Below, in pieces: positions 1 to 9,514 of a stretch of DNA of 64,000 nucleotides; the stretch's first letter is position 1, and every line of letters starts with the position of its first letter. Under the pieces are notes generated by a model. That model was not told the origin of the DNA. It saw only the letters and a program-made list of their open reading frames with translations, and did not search any database. The translations under genes were made by a program, and so were the position numbers. Origin of the DNA: Bdellovibrionales bacterium CG10_big_fil_rev_8_21_14_0_10_45_34 (GTDB lineage Bacteria; Bdellovibrionota; Bdellovibrionia; Bdellovibrionales; 1-14-0-10-45-34); the NCBI GenBank assembly GCA_002778785.1, contig PEZS01000008.1:7207-71206 (forward strand). Reading direction: 5' to 3'.

Positions 1-16
1 GCGGATCTGCCGCAGG

Positions 17-2134
17 CTAGTTTGAGGTGAGAGCCTTTTCGATAGGCAGCGCCTGATTCTTGTTCACAATCCTCGGAGTAATAAAAATAACGAGTTCCGA
101 TTTTTGCAAGCTAGAATCTCTCCCTTTAAACAAGTTACCGAGAATGGGTATTGAACCTAAAACGGGTACTCTGTTTTCAGTGATCTGATTGTCGCTTTGA
201 TAGATACCACCTATTACGGCAGTTTGACCGTCTGGAACAAGGATAGTCGTGTTGGCCTCGCGGGAATTCACTGGTCGGGCGTTGTTTTCAACCGTCGCGC
301 CGACAAACTGTCGCTTGATTTGTGACTGCATCATCACGGATCCATCAGCTGTGATTTGCGGGACGACTATGAGCTCGAGAACAACTTCTTTAAACTGAAC
401 TTGCGTAGTAGGCACTCCATTTGCAATCGTCGTGATGGGAATTGGAAATTCTGTAACTTGCCGAATTTTCGCCTCTTTGTTGTTGACTGTCAAAATCCTC
501 GGCGACGATAGCACCTTGATTTTCTCGTCTCTTTCTAGAAGCCCTAATCTAGCAGACAGAAGTCCTTTTCCGGCCAAGTCTCCGAACTGCATGGTTGCCG
601 CCGACGTTAGTGTTCTCGCTTGATCTATAAGCCCGATGGCAATTCCTTGGCTGGAGTCGCCTAGGTTCCATTCAAAGCCCATAAAAGAAGAGATATCTTC
701 TCGAGTTTCTACTATTTTGCCTTCTATGAGCACTTGCGGCGTTTCGAGGTCTAATCTTTTGATTAACTCCTCAACTCTGCGAATATTCTCGGGAAGGTCA
801 GTCATGACGAGGGAGTTGGTGCGTATATCAGCTTCAGCTTTGCCTCTAGGGCTCAGGAAGGCTTGAGCCTGAAGCTTCATATCTTCAACTTTGGCGTAGG
901 AAATAGGGAAGATTTTTACCTTTAAGCTTTGCAACAGTTTTTGAAACTGAACTAGTTCTCGAGCTAAGTTTGATTCTTCACGTATTTGCTTCAAGGGAGC
1001 TATGCGAACGATCGAACCATTGCGAATGTAGCCGAGCTGATTAGACTGCATCAAGACGACGAGTGCCTGATCCCACGGCACTTCTCGAAGCTTGATGCTT
1101 GTGTTGCCTTTGACCTCTTCTGAAAGAATGAGGTTAAGACCTCCTTCTTCGGCGATGAATTGGAAAATCTTACGAATGTCTGTATCTTCAAACTCTACGT
1201 TGACGGGTTTACCGTAAAATTCAATGTTGCCGGCCAAAAAATCGTCCAGGGTATATGTCTTAAGTATGCGAGAGTCTGATTCCGCCGAGATTCCTAAGTC
1301 ATTGCTTTCGCTATCCGCCGGCTCAGAAATTTGAGATTGTGATGCCTGCGTGGCCGCCGAACCTACAAGAACTAGCAGTTTGTTCCCCTCCGGTTGAACG
1401 TACATTTGCGCATCTTCTTTGAGCTGAACAACAATTTGAGAACCTTCACCAGAATCCATTGCCTGGATCGCCCCGATTGGCCCTCTAAACTCTTGAGTTA
1501 GAAATGGTCTTTTTAACCGCGCCGGTATCGAGATAGAAGGTAGGTCGACAGTAAACTGATTCTTGGCTGCATTTTTGGTAGTCGTGTACTGCAAAGGGGA
1601 TCTGCCAGTAAGGACTATGGTTCCACCATCTGCAGTTGCTAAGTAATCAAGACCGATGACATCTTCGCCTGTGCCTGAAGTATTTCCTGGCATCGTAGCT
1701 GCCCCTGCAAAACTGTCTTCACTGACCCCATCAGCATTCTCTAAGACACCCACAGAAGTGCCTTGCGACTGAGAGGCAGGTGCCTCGTTAGCCTCGCCTA
1801 CAAAGTCATTTTCTGAAACCTCGTAGTCCCCGTCGAGACCGTCTGTGGCAGACGCCACTTCGCCACTTATTCCGCTCTGATTGGCAAACTCGTCGCCTTC
1901 GACTGTAGCGCCTTCTGCCTGTTCAAAAGAAGTCTGACCGTCGGAGTCTAAACCCAAAATCTCTTCTTCAGCCTCTGAATCATCAAATGCAAAATCACTC
2001 GGTTGGTCTTCTGACGCACTCTCTACCTGTGTAGCTTCGTCGGAAACTTCGTTTTGCCACTCGGAAGGAGTCGAACAAGCTCCAAAAAAAAGTAAGACAA
2101 CGACAAATTGGAATAACTGGCGAAGTTTATCCAT
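17..2134 (-). CDS. pilQ: Type IV pilus secretin PilQ
   Basis: Outer-membrane secretin through which the type IV pilus emerges. The 705-residue protein starts with a lipoprotein-like signal (FFGAC, Cys at about residue 20), followed by an acidic, Ser/Glu-rich linker to about residue 165. An AMIN-like domain (about 170-262) comes next, then an STN/N0 domain (about 305-375) and a secretin N domain (about 400-465). The C-terminal secretin barrel domain (about 466-695) carries the family signature VPVLGSIPILGNLF. The ATG has a GGAGGG ribosome site 8 nt upstream. It is the last gene of pilMNOPQ, 62 nt after pilP. The acidic linker is unusually long, but the overall architecture is standard and the call is firm. 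Confidence 0.97.
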   Translation of the reverse strand: MDKLRQLFQFVVVLLFFGACSTPSEWQNEVSDEATQVESASEDQPSDFAFDDSEAEEEILGLDSDGQTSFEQAEGATVEGDEFANQSGISGEVASATDGLDGDYEVSENDFVGEANEAPASQSQGTSVGVLENADGVSEDSFAGAATMPGNTSGTGEDVIGLDYLATADGGTIVLTGRSPLQYTTTKNAAKNQFTVDLPSISIPARLKRPFLTQEFRGPIGAIQAMDSGEGSQIVVQLKEDAQMYVQPEGNKLLVLVGSAATQASQSQISEPADSESNDLGISAESDSRILKTYTLDDFLAGNIEFYGKPVNVEFEDTDIRKIFQFIAEEGGLNLILSEEVKGNTSIKLREVPWDQALVVLMQSNQLGYIRNGSIVRIAPLKQIREESNLARELVQFQKLLQSLKVKIFPISYAKVEDMKLQAQAFLSPRGKAEADIRTNSLVMTDLPENIRRVEELIKRLDLETPQVLIEGKIVETREDISSFMGFEWNLGDSSQGIAIGLIDQARTLTSAATMQFGDLAGKGLLSARLGLLERDEKIKVLSSPRILTVNNKEAKIRQVTEFPIPITTIANGVPTTQVQFKEVVLELIVVPQITADGSVMMQSQIKRQFVGATVENNARPVNSREANTTILVPDGQTAVIGGIYQSDNQITENRVPVLGSIPILGNLFKGRDSSLQKSELVIFITPRIVNKNQALPIEKALTSN

Positions 2135-2196
2135 TGATAAGTCCCTCCGTGGGCTTTCAACAATACCTAAACTAGCAAAACTAGTTCTAATTAGAT

Positions 2197-2760
2197 TTAT
2201 GGGCCCTTCTTTTCAGGGGGACGATAAATCTTGAGGATTCGAGGTTGGTAAGCCAACTGTCCATCAATTTCGACAGCCTCCATGACCACGACCTCTCCCT
2301 CGCGGATTGCAACAACCCGCCCATTGTTCCGCCCCACCATATCGTTCATCCTGAGTGTGTACGACTTGCTTTGTGGATCAACGACTAGGGCCCGCGGACT
2401 CTTCACATTCCAGATTATACCAGTTACATGAAGTTGGTCTAAATCAAACCTTTGTAGAGGAAAAACTGGGCCAAAGGCAGATGTACCGGTGGAGCCCGCA
2501 ATTCCTATGGGGTTATAGACACTGAACGGATCTCTTTTACCTTCTGGGTCATAGTCGAAGTCTTCGATAATTCCTTTTAACAAGTCGACCTTATCAACTG
2601 CCATTGTCTCGGGGTTCTCAAGTACGTTCGTCAAAGAAGAATCTTGATTGACTGGAGGTGGTGGCGGCGGACTTACAATCTGAGGCGCGGCCTGAGACAT
2701 GACACTACCTGCCCTTAACAGAATTACTATTAATAAAAAAAGTCTTATAAAAAACTTCAT
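2197..2760 (-). CDS. pilP: Type IV pilus assembly protein PilP
   Basis: Periplasmic linker between the inner-membrane PilN/PilO platform and PilQ. It is 187 residues with an N-terminal signal segment ending near VMSQA, so it looks secreted rather than being a lipoprotein: no lipobox cysteine is visible, unlike many PilP proteins. A run of six prolines follows. The family motif KRDPF lies near residue 77, and a C-terminal beta domain (TGIIWN, RALVVDP) matches the HR domain that docks to PilQ. It sits 4 nt downstream of pilO in the operon. Confidence 0.93.
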   Translation of the reverse strand: MKFFIRLFLLIVILLRAGSVMSQAAPQIVSPPPPPPVNQDSSLTNVLENPETMAVDKVDLLKGIIEDFDYDPEGKRDPFSVYNPIGIAGSTGTSAFGPVFPLQRFDLDQLHVTGIIWNVKSPRALVVDPQSKSYTLRMNDMVGRNNGRVVAIREGEVVVMEAVEIDGQLAYQPRILKIYRPPEKKGP

Positions 2761-2764
2761 TTAA

Positions 2765-3349
2765 CTAGGTTGCCTTCTTTTCTACATATCTGTACGCCAG
2801 CAAACGCCCCTTAAGGCGGATAGTGTCAGCATCTGACTGCCCAACTGTCGCAATACTAAAATCTCGTATTTTCACAATTCTTTTAATTTTAGAAATGTTG
2901 GCCAAGAACAACGTGACCTGCGGAAACGAACCTTCAAGTTCGATGTCCATCTCAAGTGTCTCAAAGAAGGCTCCTGATTCACCCGTTTGCTTGTCCGCAC
3001 TCTTTTGAAAACTAATCAACCGAATACCACTCGAGCGAACCTCTGTTGTAAGTCTTCTATGTATATCTTCTACTTCGAGGTCCGCCGGTAGGTATTCTAA
3101 AGCCGCTCGTAACTGATTCGAAACAAAATTAACTTCTTTTTGAAATTGACCTTCGTCTTTGGCAACTTCTTGTGCTTCTGTAAGTTCCTTTTGTTTCTGA
3201 TCAATGGTAGTACCCAACGTTTTAATCTGCTTATCTTCTTGAGCCCCATCGTTGTAGAGAGAAAAATAATAAAAAGCGGTTAGGCCCAAGCTAATTATTA
3301 AGAAAATTTTGGGAGGGGTATACTTCATCTTTTCAATAAGTTCATTCAT
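2765..3349 (-). CDS. pilO: Type IV pilus inner-membrane protein PilO
   Basis: Alignment-complex protein that dimerises with PilN. One transmembrane segment near residues 12-30 is followed by a coiled coil (about 35-85) and a C-terminal ferredoxin-like domain. The chosen start is the ATG at 3349, which overlaps the pilN TGA as ATGA and gives 194 residues. A start at 3373 would overlap pilN by 28 nt and add eight residues not typical of the family. A GGGG stretch lies about 12 nt upstream of the chosen ATG. Identification rests on size, topology and position between pilN and pilP. Confidence 0.92.
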   Translation of the reverse strand: MNELIEKMKYTPPKIFLIISLGLTAFYYFSLYNDGAQEDKQIKTLGTTIDQKQKELTEAQEVAKDEGQFQKEVNFVSNQLRAALEYLPADLEVEDIHRRLTTEVRSSGIRLISFQKSADKQTGESGAFFETLEMDIELEGSFPQVTLFLANISKIKRIVKIRDFSIATVGQSDADTIRLKGRLLAYRYVEKKAT

Positions 3350-3960
3350 GGCATCATCCCCTCTAAAGAACATTGAACTTTGTAGTATTTGAGAGTCCCC
3401 TCTGGGCCCTTTCTTTCTTCTGTCTTTAACAATATAACGTCTTTAAAGAAAATGCTGCGATCTATGTTTTGCATAAAGTCTGCGACGGTGATGTCGTCGG
3501 TCGCAAAACCTTCAAGATCCACTTTGTCTGAGCTGAACTTAAGCGCCGTTAACCATGCTTGTGTTGGAATGCTATCTTGAATCGCATTGAGAGCTCTTAC
3601 CGAAGAGAGTCGACTGTCGGATATTTCAGTAATTGTTTTGATCTGATTTTGAAGAGTCTCTTTTTGTTGTTTAAATGTATTGATTGCGTCCAACTTAGGT
3701 TTCAAAACTGTAAGTTCGGACTCAATTTTCTTCAGATGCGTGTTCAAAGAGTCAATCTCTCGGCGCTTCCCGAACAGGATAAACTGCTCGTAGAAGATAA
3801 ACCCCAATATGGGAACCAATAAAGCAAGGGCCTTTGTAACTGTGTCGCCGACTTCGAAAGTTGGAGACGACGTGGAAACACCAGAATCCTCTTCGTCCAC
3901 ACTTTCGCCGCCATCTCGGCCCCCAGCTACTGTGCCCGTCAATAAGTTAATTCTAATCAT
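3346..3960 (-). CDS. pilN: Type IV pilus inner-membrane protein PilN
   Basis: PilN begins with the family-typical cytoplasmic motif MIRINLL, which in characterised PilN binds the groove of PilM. An acidic and Ser-rich stretch (about residues 12-40) separates this from a transmembrane segment (about 44-64). A coiled coil and a periplasmic ferredoxin-like domain follow. Length is 204 residues. The start codon overlaps the pilM stop (ATGA), pointing to translational coupling. The insert between the PilM-binding motif and the membrane segment is longer than usual. Confidence 0.95.
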   Translation of the reverse strand: MIRINLLTGTVAGGRDGGESVDEEDSGVSTSSPTFEVGDTVTKALALLVPILGFIFYEQFILFGKRREIDSLNTHLKKIESELTVLKPKLDAINTFKQQKETLQNQIKTITEISDSRLSSVRALNAIQDSIPTQAWLTALKFSSDKVDLEGFATDDITVADFMQNIDRSIFFKDVILLKTEERKGPEGTLKYYKVQCSLEGMMP

Positions 3961-5012
3961 CGATCGCCTACCTTACGAAGTGCAAGGCCAAGAGCCACCG
4001 GTGCGTAGTGTGTGATCTGAGCTATGTACTCAGAGCTAAATACCTTTGACGAGTAGGAAATGTTAACGAACGGATTAAACAGCTCACACGGAATTTGAAC
4101 CTGACGCGAAAAAGTTTCTACAAGTCCATAGGCGCCCATCCCCCCACCCGATATATAAAACTTCTGGATACTCGCATCAGCAATTGTCGCCTGGAAAAAA
4201 TCAAACGCTCTTTGGAGTTCGTCTACCATGCTCTCTGTTAAAGTTTGCATGATGGATATGACTTCCTGGGGCACGTCTTTGCCGCTGGATGCCGAAATCT
4301 TCATCCCTTCGGCTTCGTCAAGACTTACACCCAGCTGCTTATGAATCTCATTTGTGAAGGCTTGCCCACCGATCAAGACGTCTCTTGAGAAAATAACCTC
4401 ACCCTTGTGAATGACGACAAAGTTGCAAACGCCTGCCCCAAAATCGAGCAACCCCACCGTGGCTGGAAAGTCCTCACCATAGTTAAACTGAAAGGTGTTT
4501 GCCACGGCAAATGCGCTCACATCTACTATCGCACAATTTAGTCCGGCGGATTCGACTGACTCTGCATATCGAAAAACGAAATCTTTTTGGGCAGCTATCA
4601 ACAAGACCTCCATCGAGTCGAGCCCTTCCGAATTCTTTTTTAAGATATGATAATCGAGATTAATAGAGTTCATCTCAAACGGAATGTATTGCTCAGCCTC
4701 CCAGCGGATCTGTTCGCTGAGAACCTTTGGATTCATTCTTGGCATCGAAATTTTTTTAACGATGACAGCCGCGCCCCATACTCCTGTTGCAACATGCTTT
4801 CGTTTAGTCTTTACTTCCAAGACCAAAGACTGGATAGCCCTTGATAGTGCAGATGGGTCCATAATTTCACCCGCCGAGATGCTACCAACAGGAGTTGCGA
4901 CAAATCCAAACCCCGTGAGCACGGCACCTTTACGTGAAACTTCAAGCTCGGCCAACTTAATGGAGCTTGTTCCTATGTCTAATCCTATGACTTTTTTTGT
5001 ATCAAAAAACAT
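3957..5012 (-). CDS. pilM: Type IV pilus assembly ATPase-like protein PilM
   Basis: Cytoplasmic actin/FtsA-fold protein of the pilus alignment complex. The nucleotide-binding phosphate-1 motif GLDIGTSSIKLAEL is at residues 10-23 and a second glycine-rich loop (ISGGGMGAYG) is near residue 288. Its 351 residues match the family. It is the first gene of pilMNOPQ and follows a strong promoter 30-58 nt upstream, so it probably sets expression of the whole operon. Confidence 0.96.
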   Translation of the reverse strand: MFFDTKKVIGLDIGTSSIKLAELEVSRKGAVLTGFGFVATPVGSISAGEIMDPSALSRAIQSLVLEVKTKRKHVATGVWGAAVIVKKISMPRMNPKVLSEQIRWEAEQYIPFEMNSINLDYHILKKNSEGLDSMEVLLIAAQKDFVFRYAESVESAGLNCAIVDVSAFAVANTFQFNYGEDFPATVGLLDFGAGVCNFVVIHKGEVIFSRDVLIGGQAFTNEIHKQLGVSLDEAEGMKISASSGKDVPQEVISIMQTLTESMVDELQRAFDFFQATIADASIQKFYISGGGMGAYGLVETFSRQVQIPCELFNPFVNISYSSKVFSSEYIAQITHYAPVALGLALRKVGDR

Positions 5013-5041
5013 TTGTATGTTACCGAACCTGCCTTCGATTT

Positions 5042-5070
5042 ATTAGACCGAATGGCTATATCATTGTCAA
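5042..5070 (-). promoter_or_regulatory. Predicted sigma70 promoter of pilMNOPQ
   Basis: On the minus strand a perfect TTGACA (5070-5065) is followed after exactly 17 nt by TCTAAT (5047-5042), five of six bases of the -10 consensus. The predicted start is near 5035, giving a leader of about 23 nt before pilM. No other comparably good promoter was seen in the pil operon. Confidence 0.75.
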
Positions 5071-5133
5071 AAAGCAACTGGTTGCCAGCGTTTCTCTGAA
5101 ATGCTATCGATGCCACCTTAGGGAGCAACAGAA

Positions 5134-5658
5134 ATGGCATCAAAGGCAGTTTTCTTGGATCGCGATGGTACAATCATAGTCGACAAAGTGTATCTCAATG
5201 ACCCAAATGGAGTTGAATACCTCGACGGCGCCTTAGACGCTCTAAAGAAACTCGCTCAAAACAACTTCAAGCTTTTTGTCGTCACAAATCAGTCAGGAAT
5301 CGCCCGGGGTATAGTTGACATGGAGAATCTGAAGGAGATTCACAGAAGGATTCACAATCACTTGAAGGTTGCGGGAATTTCCATATCAGCCTACATGTCG
5401 GCCCCTTTCTCTGTTGAAAGCGATCATTGGCTACGAAAACCTAATCCGGGCATGATTATTCGCTTGGCCCAAGCTTTTGACATTGATGTTTCGCAGTCGT
5501 GGATGATTGGCGATCGAGAAACTGATGTTAAATCTGGCCAAAAGGCAGGCTGTAAAACCGCTCTTATCTCTGAGTCTCAGTCACTAGACTGTGAACCGGA
5601 CGTCTCGGGCATCAGCTTAGCCTCTCTCGTTGACACAATTTCTCACTTCGATGCATGA
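5134..5658 (+). CDS. HAD-IIIA phosphatase, GmhB/HisB-N-like
   Basis: Small phosphatase of 174 residues with all HAD motifs: DRDGT at 9-13 (nucleophile and acid/base Asp), TNQSG at 51-55, the conserved Lys in LRKPNPGM near residue 97, and GDRETD near 118. The nearest well-known relatives are D-glycero-D-manno-heptose-1,7-bisphosphate phosphatase GmhB and the histidinol-phosphatase half of HisB. The zinc-binding Cys/His loop that precedes RKP in GmhB is absent; the segment reads SAPFSVESDHWLRKP. The substrate is therefore uncertain. It is divergent from pilM, with AGGGAG upstream of the ATG. Confidence 0.85.
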   Translation: MASKAVFLDRDGTIIVDKVYLNDPNGVEYLDGALDALKKLAQNNFKLFVVTNQSGIARGIVDMENLKEIHRRIHNHLKVAGISISAYMSAPFSVESDHWLRKPNPGMIIRLAQAFDIDVSQSWMIGDRETDVKSGQKAGCKTALISESQSLDCEPDVSGISLASLVDTISHFDA

Positions 5659-5796
5659 AGGTAGCTTCTCTGCACCGCTGCTTATTTTCAATGTAAAGTC
5701 GTTTTTCGAGACGTTTCTATTTAGGACTTCTTATCGAGTTCTTAGTCAAAGGATCCGATCAGCACCTGTTAAGAACGTTTTGCTGGGGGGATCGAA

Positions 5797-7176
5797 ATGC
5801 GTCGGCTTTCTTTAATCTTATTGATGGCAGCAGTCCTATTAAACACAGACCATCTCTTGGCTTCTGAGACACATGGCCTAATCATGGTATCGAAGGGACA
5901 AGTGCAAATTGTTCCATCAAAGGGCGGCGCGCCCCAGAAGGCCAAAGTGGGTACCAAAGTTTACCCCAAAGACACTATTGTCACTGGTGACAAATCTCGT
6001 GCAAAAATCATCATGGTTGACAAAAACGTACTGAACGTTTCACCAAACTCCAAGCTAGTTATCGAAAACTACGAATTTGAGCCCAATGACAACAAAAAAA
6101 ACGTCATGCTTAACGTGCTCTACGGAAAAGTCAGATCAGATGTAAAACAGAAGTACGATGGATCGGGGAACACATTCCGAGTTAAAACCCCTTCTGCGGT
6201 TGCTGGAGTTCGCGGAACAGACTTTATGGTGAGTCACCAACAAGGCACCACACAAGTTGTCACCTTCGAAGGGCGAGTGGAAGTGGCTGCTGGGGTTGGA
6301 CCGAGCGGAGCCTTGTCAAATCCTGTAACAGTAAATCCAGGACAAACCACTACTGCTCAGGTCGGTAGCGCGCCTCAGTCACCTACGCAAATGCCACCAA
6401 GCCAGCTTCAGGCGTTCAACAAAGAAACCCAGGCCGAGGAGCCTACAGATTCTTCAAGCGATACTCGATCGCCGGCTGGCAGCGACCAGAAAAAATCTGA
6501 TACCAACAAAGAAGATGCAAAATCGGAAGATGGCAAGAACTCTGGTGGAGAGAGCGCCGACTCCAACAAAAAGGATGGCAACAACGACGCGAAAAAATCG
6601 GAAAATTCAGGCGCAAAGAACGATGCGAAACAGGGCTCCGACTCCGGACAAAACAAAGAAGGATCAAACTCTACCGACAAAAGCGGCTCAAAATCACAAG
6701 CCAATTCGAACTCTGACAACAAGTCTGCCAATGGCAAATCACCTGCGGGTGGTCAAAGCTCTGTCGACAAGAAGTCGCCCGGTTCAGCGGGTACTTCAGG
6801 TAAAGCTCCTCGCGCGGGTGCCGCGCCAGCCAGTGGTGGAGGCTCGACCGCATCAAGCAATACTGGTGGCGACACAAGTTCACGCGCTCCCGCTTCTGTA
6901 TCAGGTACCTCTCCTGGACCAACATCTCCGACTAGCCCACCTATGGGCGGCGGCCTTATGAATCTAGGCCCGAGCACTGCTGACTTATCAAACACGGCGC
7001 CGCTAGCAGGCAACATACCCTCTATGCCAGGGTTTGGTGCTCTTCAACCCATTATGGCGATTGACCCTGTTTGCACATCATGTATTCCGACAAACACGCT
7101 CATGCCGCAAATACCCGATGACTTACTTCGCAATGGCAGCACGAAGCTCAAAATCACAATTCAAAATAGTCCTTAG
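5797..7176 (+). CDS. Secreted FecR-domain protein with disordered tail
   Basis: It has a signal peptide (to about residue 23) and a FecR domain (about 28-165), including the typical segment TPSAVAGVRGTDF. A low-complexity Ser/Lys/Asp/Gly-rich region spans about 205-390 and a short C-terminal domain contains CTSC and CIPT. Total length is 459 residues. In this lineage FecR-domain proteins of this kind are periplasmic or surface proteins rather than sigma-factor regulators, and there is no transmembrane anti-sigma segment here. A G6 run 5 nt before the ATG is the likely ribosome site. The next gene, 187 nt downstream, encodes a TPR/beta-barrel protein that may be its partner. Exact function is unknown. 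Confidence 0.8.
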   Translation: MRRLSLILLMAAVLLNTDHLLASETHGLIMVSKGQVQIVPSKGGAPQKAKVGTKVYPKDTIVTGDKSRAKIIMVDKNVLNVSPNSKLVIENYEFEPNDNKKNVMLNVLYGKVRSDVKQKYDGSGNTFRVKTPSAVAGVRGTDFMVSHQQGTTQVVTFEGRVEVAAGVGPSGALSNPVTVNPGQTTTAQVGSAPQSPTQMPPSQLQAFNKETQAEEPTDSSSDTRSPAGSDQKKSDTNKEDAKSEDGKNSGGESADSNKKDGNNDAKKSENSGAKNDAKQGSDSGQNKEGSNSTDKSGSKSQANSNSDNKSANGKSPAGGQSSVDKKSPGSAGTSGKAPRAGAAPASGGGSTASSNTGGDTSSRAPASVSGTSPGPTSPTSPPMGGGLMNLGPSTADLSNTAPLAGNIPSMPGFGALQPIMAIDPVCTSCIPTNTLMPQIPDDLLRNGSTKLKITIQNSP

Positions 7177-7229
7177 TCTGTCAGGCATTGGTAAGACTGA
7201 ACAAACCAACTCTTCTTCTGATACAGGCG

Positions 7230-7244
7230 CAAGACCTGGTCTTG
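7230..7244 (+). terminator. Inverted repeat with downstream T-run
   Basis: Palindrome CAAGACCTGGTCTTG lies 54 nt after the FecR gene stop, with a run of seven T about 20 nt further on. The stem is short and the T-run distant, so it is at best a weak terminator. Confidence 0.25.
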
Positions 7245-7363
7245 AAGATTCCTTTCGCTATTTTTTTGCCCAACTTCTGGTAGACTCAGACCTGGGTTAG
7301 AAAGACTTTTTCTCTCCCACGTTTTCAAATAATTTGATGTAAGTTTACTGGGGACCTATCACC

Positions 7364-9514
7364 GTGAGATTGTTTCAACTTGTTTCTCTGGCCACCCTAG
7401 CCAGTCTTTTTTCTGTTTCAGGTATTCCCCAAGAACTGAAAACACCCAAAAATGCGACCGGTAAACGCTTGAGCCAAGAGTCAAAAGTAAGCGCTAAGCG
7501 AGGCAGAGCTAAGATTTCTCTAGAAGGGCAAATCCAGGTGATTTTTGCCAATAAGCTCTGGAACACTTCCAGCACAGAGATAAACACGGGCACGTTAGTG
7601 TTGAGGGATGCAATTACAAAAAGGGTTGTGAAGATTCAACTTCAGGAGTCTGAGCCCGACTCCTCCGAGTTTCACGGAAAATTCACCGTGAACTGGGAAG
7701 GCACTACACAAATGGTCCCTGGGTTCTATGGACAAAAGAACGAAGGAGCCGGATACAAAGAAGAAGACATCCCGCAACTTATCAAATCTGGCCAACTTGT
7801 GAGGCTTCCCTACGTTCTTGAAAAGGATCCGCGTGGCCCCTATACATTTTACGTTTTTACCGACAGAGAACAGACCATCAAGGCAGCTAAAACTATAGAA
7901 GAGAGAGCTAGAGCTGCTAAACCATCCATTATTGCGCCGACTTCCAGCAAAGCTGCATTAGCAGTTTTAGAAGTGAATCAACTCAAGCAGCTTCAAGAAC
8001 TCAAATTCAAATTGAGTGAAGATGCCATTAAGAGAGAAAAAGAACGACTTTTACGCTACGAGAAGGCTCTGCAGGAAAGATCCAAGAACTCTCAAGAACT
8101 TTCTCGATTGCCGGAGGGCCAAAGAAATCTTCGAACCAAGGAAGCAGAAAGATTGGCTCAAGAAGGCATGAGGCAGTTTCAAGCTGGAGATTTTAAGCAG
8201 GCAACCCAAAGCTTCAAAAAAAGCCTTGAACTCAATCCCAACGGGCAGGGCATTTACTATAGTTACGGTGTTTCGCTATACCGAGAAGGTGAGTATGACG
8301 AGTCAATAGTGGCTCTAAGAATGTCTCAAAATGATTTGGTCGATCGGCAAGTGCTCGAGAAAGACTTTTACTTGGCGCTTAATTACTTTCGGTTAAGAGA
8401 GTACGCGTTTGCCCAAAAAGCTTTCGAAGAATTGCGTGGCAAAAAAGATCCTGCGCTTTCGCCATCTTCGGCTTTCTATCTTGGTCTTATAGGCTATGAA
8501 ACTGCAGAATACGAATCAGCAAAACCTTACTTTCAAGAAGTTCTCGATACCTCAGAAGATTCACAGCTTGACGAACAAGCCGAAAGAATGATTGATCAAA
8601 TCAATGCAATCCTTCAATTTGCCAAGTTAAAAGAAAAACGATTCGTACTAGATTTAACTCTGGGCATATCCTACGACTCAAACGTGCTTCTCGTTTCTGA
8701 CTCTAATCCCGATCAGGCGAGCCCGTCTGATTTAGCTGGCACACGTCTGGCTGGTGGGGCTGGCCTATACTGGAGACCCATCTTTGAAAAAGACTATGAA
8801 TGGGGCCTAAAGGCAAAGCTAGATTACATCTATTCGCTTCAGAGTAGGTTAAGCCAAGCGGATCCGTTCCTGGTAAACGTTAGCTCCCCTTTTTCTTGGC
8901 GAGGCAAGTTGTTTCAAAAAGGTTACAAGCTGTCGGTCAAACCTGCGTATGAAAACTTGTACCTCGACGCCGACCAATCAGGGTCACGAGAACATTTGCT
9001 TTCTTCTCTCATGGCAGACTGGGGCAACACTTTTGTCATGAGCGAAAGTTGGTTCTCTAGTTACAATTTTAAAATCCGCCAAGATCGCTTTACCACAGAT
9101 GCAACGAAGGTCCAAAACGCTAACAAGTACACACTTAACCTTAACAATATAGTATTTCTTGGAAGCAAAAAGAATAGAGGTCTTATCTCAGACCTAAACT
9201 ATATCGAAAATAAAGCTGAAACGACAACTTGGATGTTTCGAAGGTACGATATTGGCTTAAGCTATTTGACTCCTTTGATGGAAAATTATCAGGGGGTAGT
9301 TGGGTTCGTCTATTACAATGCTAATTATTACGAAAACACTCAGGGACGAAACGACACTAACTGGACAGCTCTAGCTATTGTCACAAAAAAACTGTCGGAG
9401 TGGCTTGAAGGTGGCTTGAGTGCAACATACATTCGTAACCAGTCGACCGTTCCAACCTTCACATACTCAAAATATATCATTGGTATTAACTTCAGCACTT
9501 CAACAGCTTTTTAG
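7364..9514 (+). CDS. Outer-membrane TPR/beta-barrel protein
   Basis: A 716-residue exported protein starting at GTG with a GGGG ribosome site. After the signal peptide there is an uncharacterised domain (about 40-170), a helical charged stretch (about 175-255), and TPR repeats (about 260-415, for example AERLAQEGMRQFQAGDF). The C-terminal beta-rich half (about 426-716) has alternating aromatic strands and ends in Phe, as expected of an outer-membrane barrel. The TPR plus barrel layout resembles SLAM/DUF560-type proteins, but this is a fold-level similarity only. The 3' end overlaps recO tail-to-tail by 4 nt, so no terminator fits between them. It probably works with the upstream FecR protein. 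Confidence 0.75.
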   Translation: MRLFQLVSLATLASLFSVSGIPQELKTPKNATGKRLSQESKVSAKRGRAKISLEGQIQVIFANKLWNTSSTEINTGTLVLRDAITKRVVKIQLQESEPDSSEFHGKFTVNWEGTTQMVPGFYGQKNEGAGYKEEDIPQLIKSGQLVRLPYVLEKDPRGPYTFYVFTDREQTIKAAKTIEERARAAKPSIIAPTSSKAALAVLEVNQLKQLQELKFKLSEDAIKREKERLLRYEKALQERSKNSQELSRLPEGQRNLRTKEAERLAQEGMRQFQAGDFKQATQSFKKSLELNPNGQGIYYSYGVSLYREGEYDESIVALRMSQNDLVDRQVLEKDFYLALNYFRLREYAFAQKAFEELRGKKDPALSPSSAFYLGLIGYETAEYESAKPYFQEVLDTSEDSQLDEQAERMIDQINAILQFAKLKEKRFVLDLTLGISYDSNVLLVSDSNPDQASPSDLAGTRLAGGAGLYWRPIFEKDYEWGLKAKLDYIYSLQSRLSQADPFLVNVSSPFSWRGKLFQKGYKLSVKPAYENLYLDADQSGSREHLLSSLMADWGNTFVMSESWFSSYNFKIRQDRFTTDATKVQNANKYTLNLNNIVFLGSKKNRGLISDLNYIENKAETTTWMFRRYDIGLSYLTPLMENYQGVVGFVYYNANYYENTQGRNDTNWTALAIVTKKLSEWLEGGLSATYIRNQSTVPTFTYSKYIIGINFSTSTAF

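Noticed and set aside
6408-7016. Minus-strand open frames under the FecR gene
   Set aside because: They arise from the low-complexity Ser/Lys/Asp coding region; the plus-strand gene has signal peptide, FecR domain and ribosome site.
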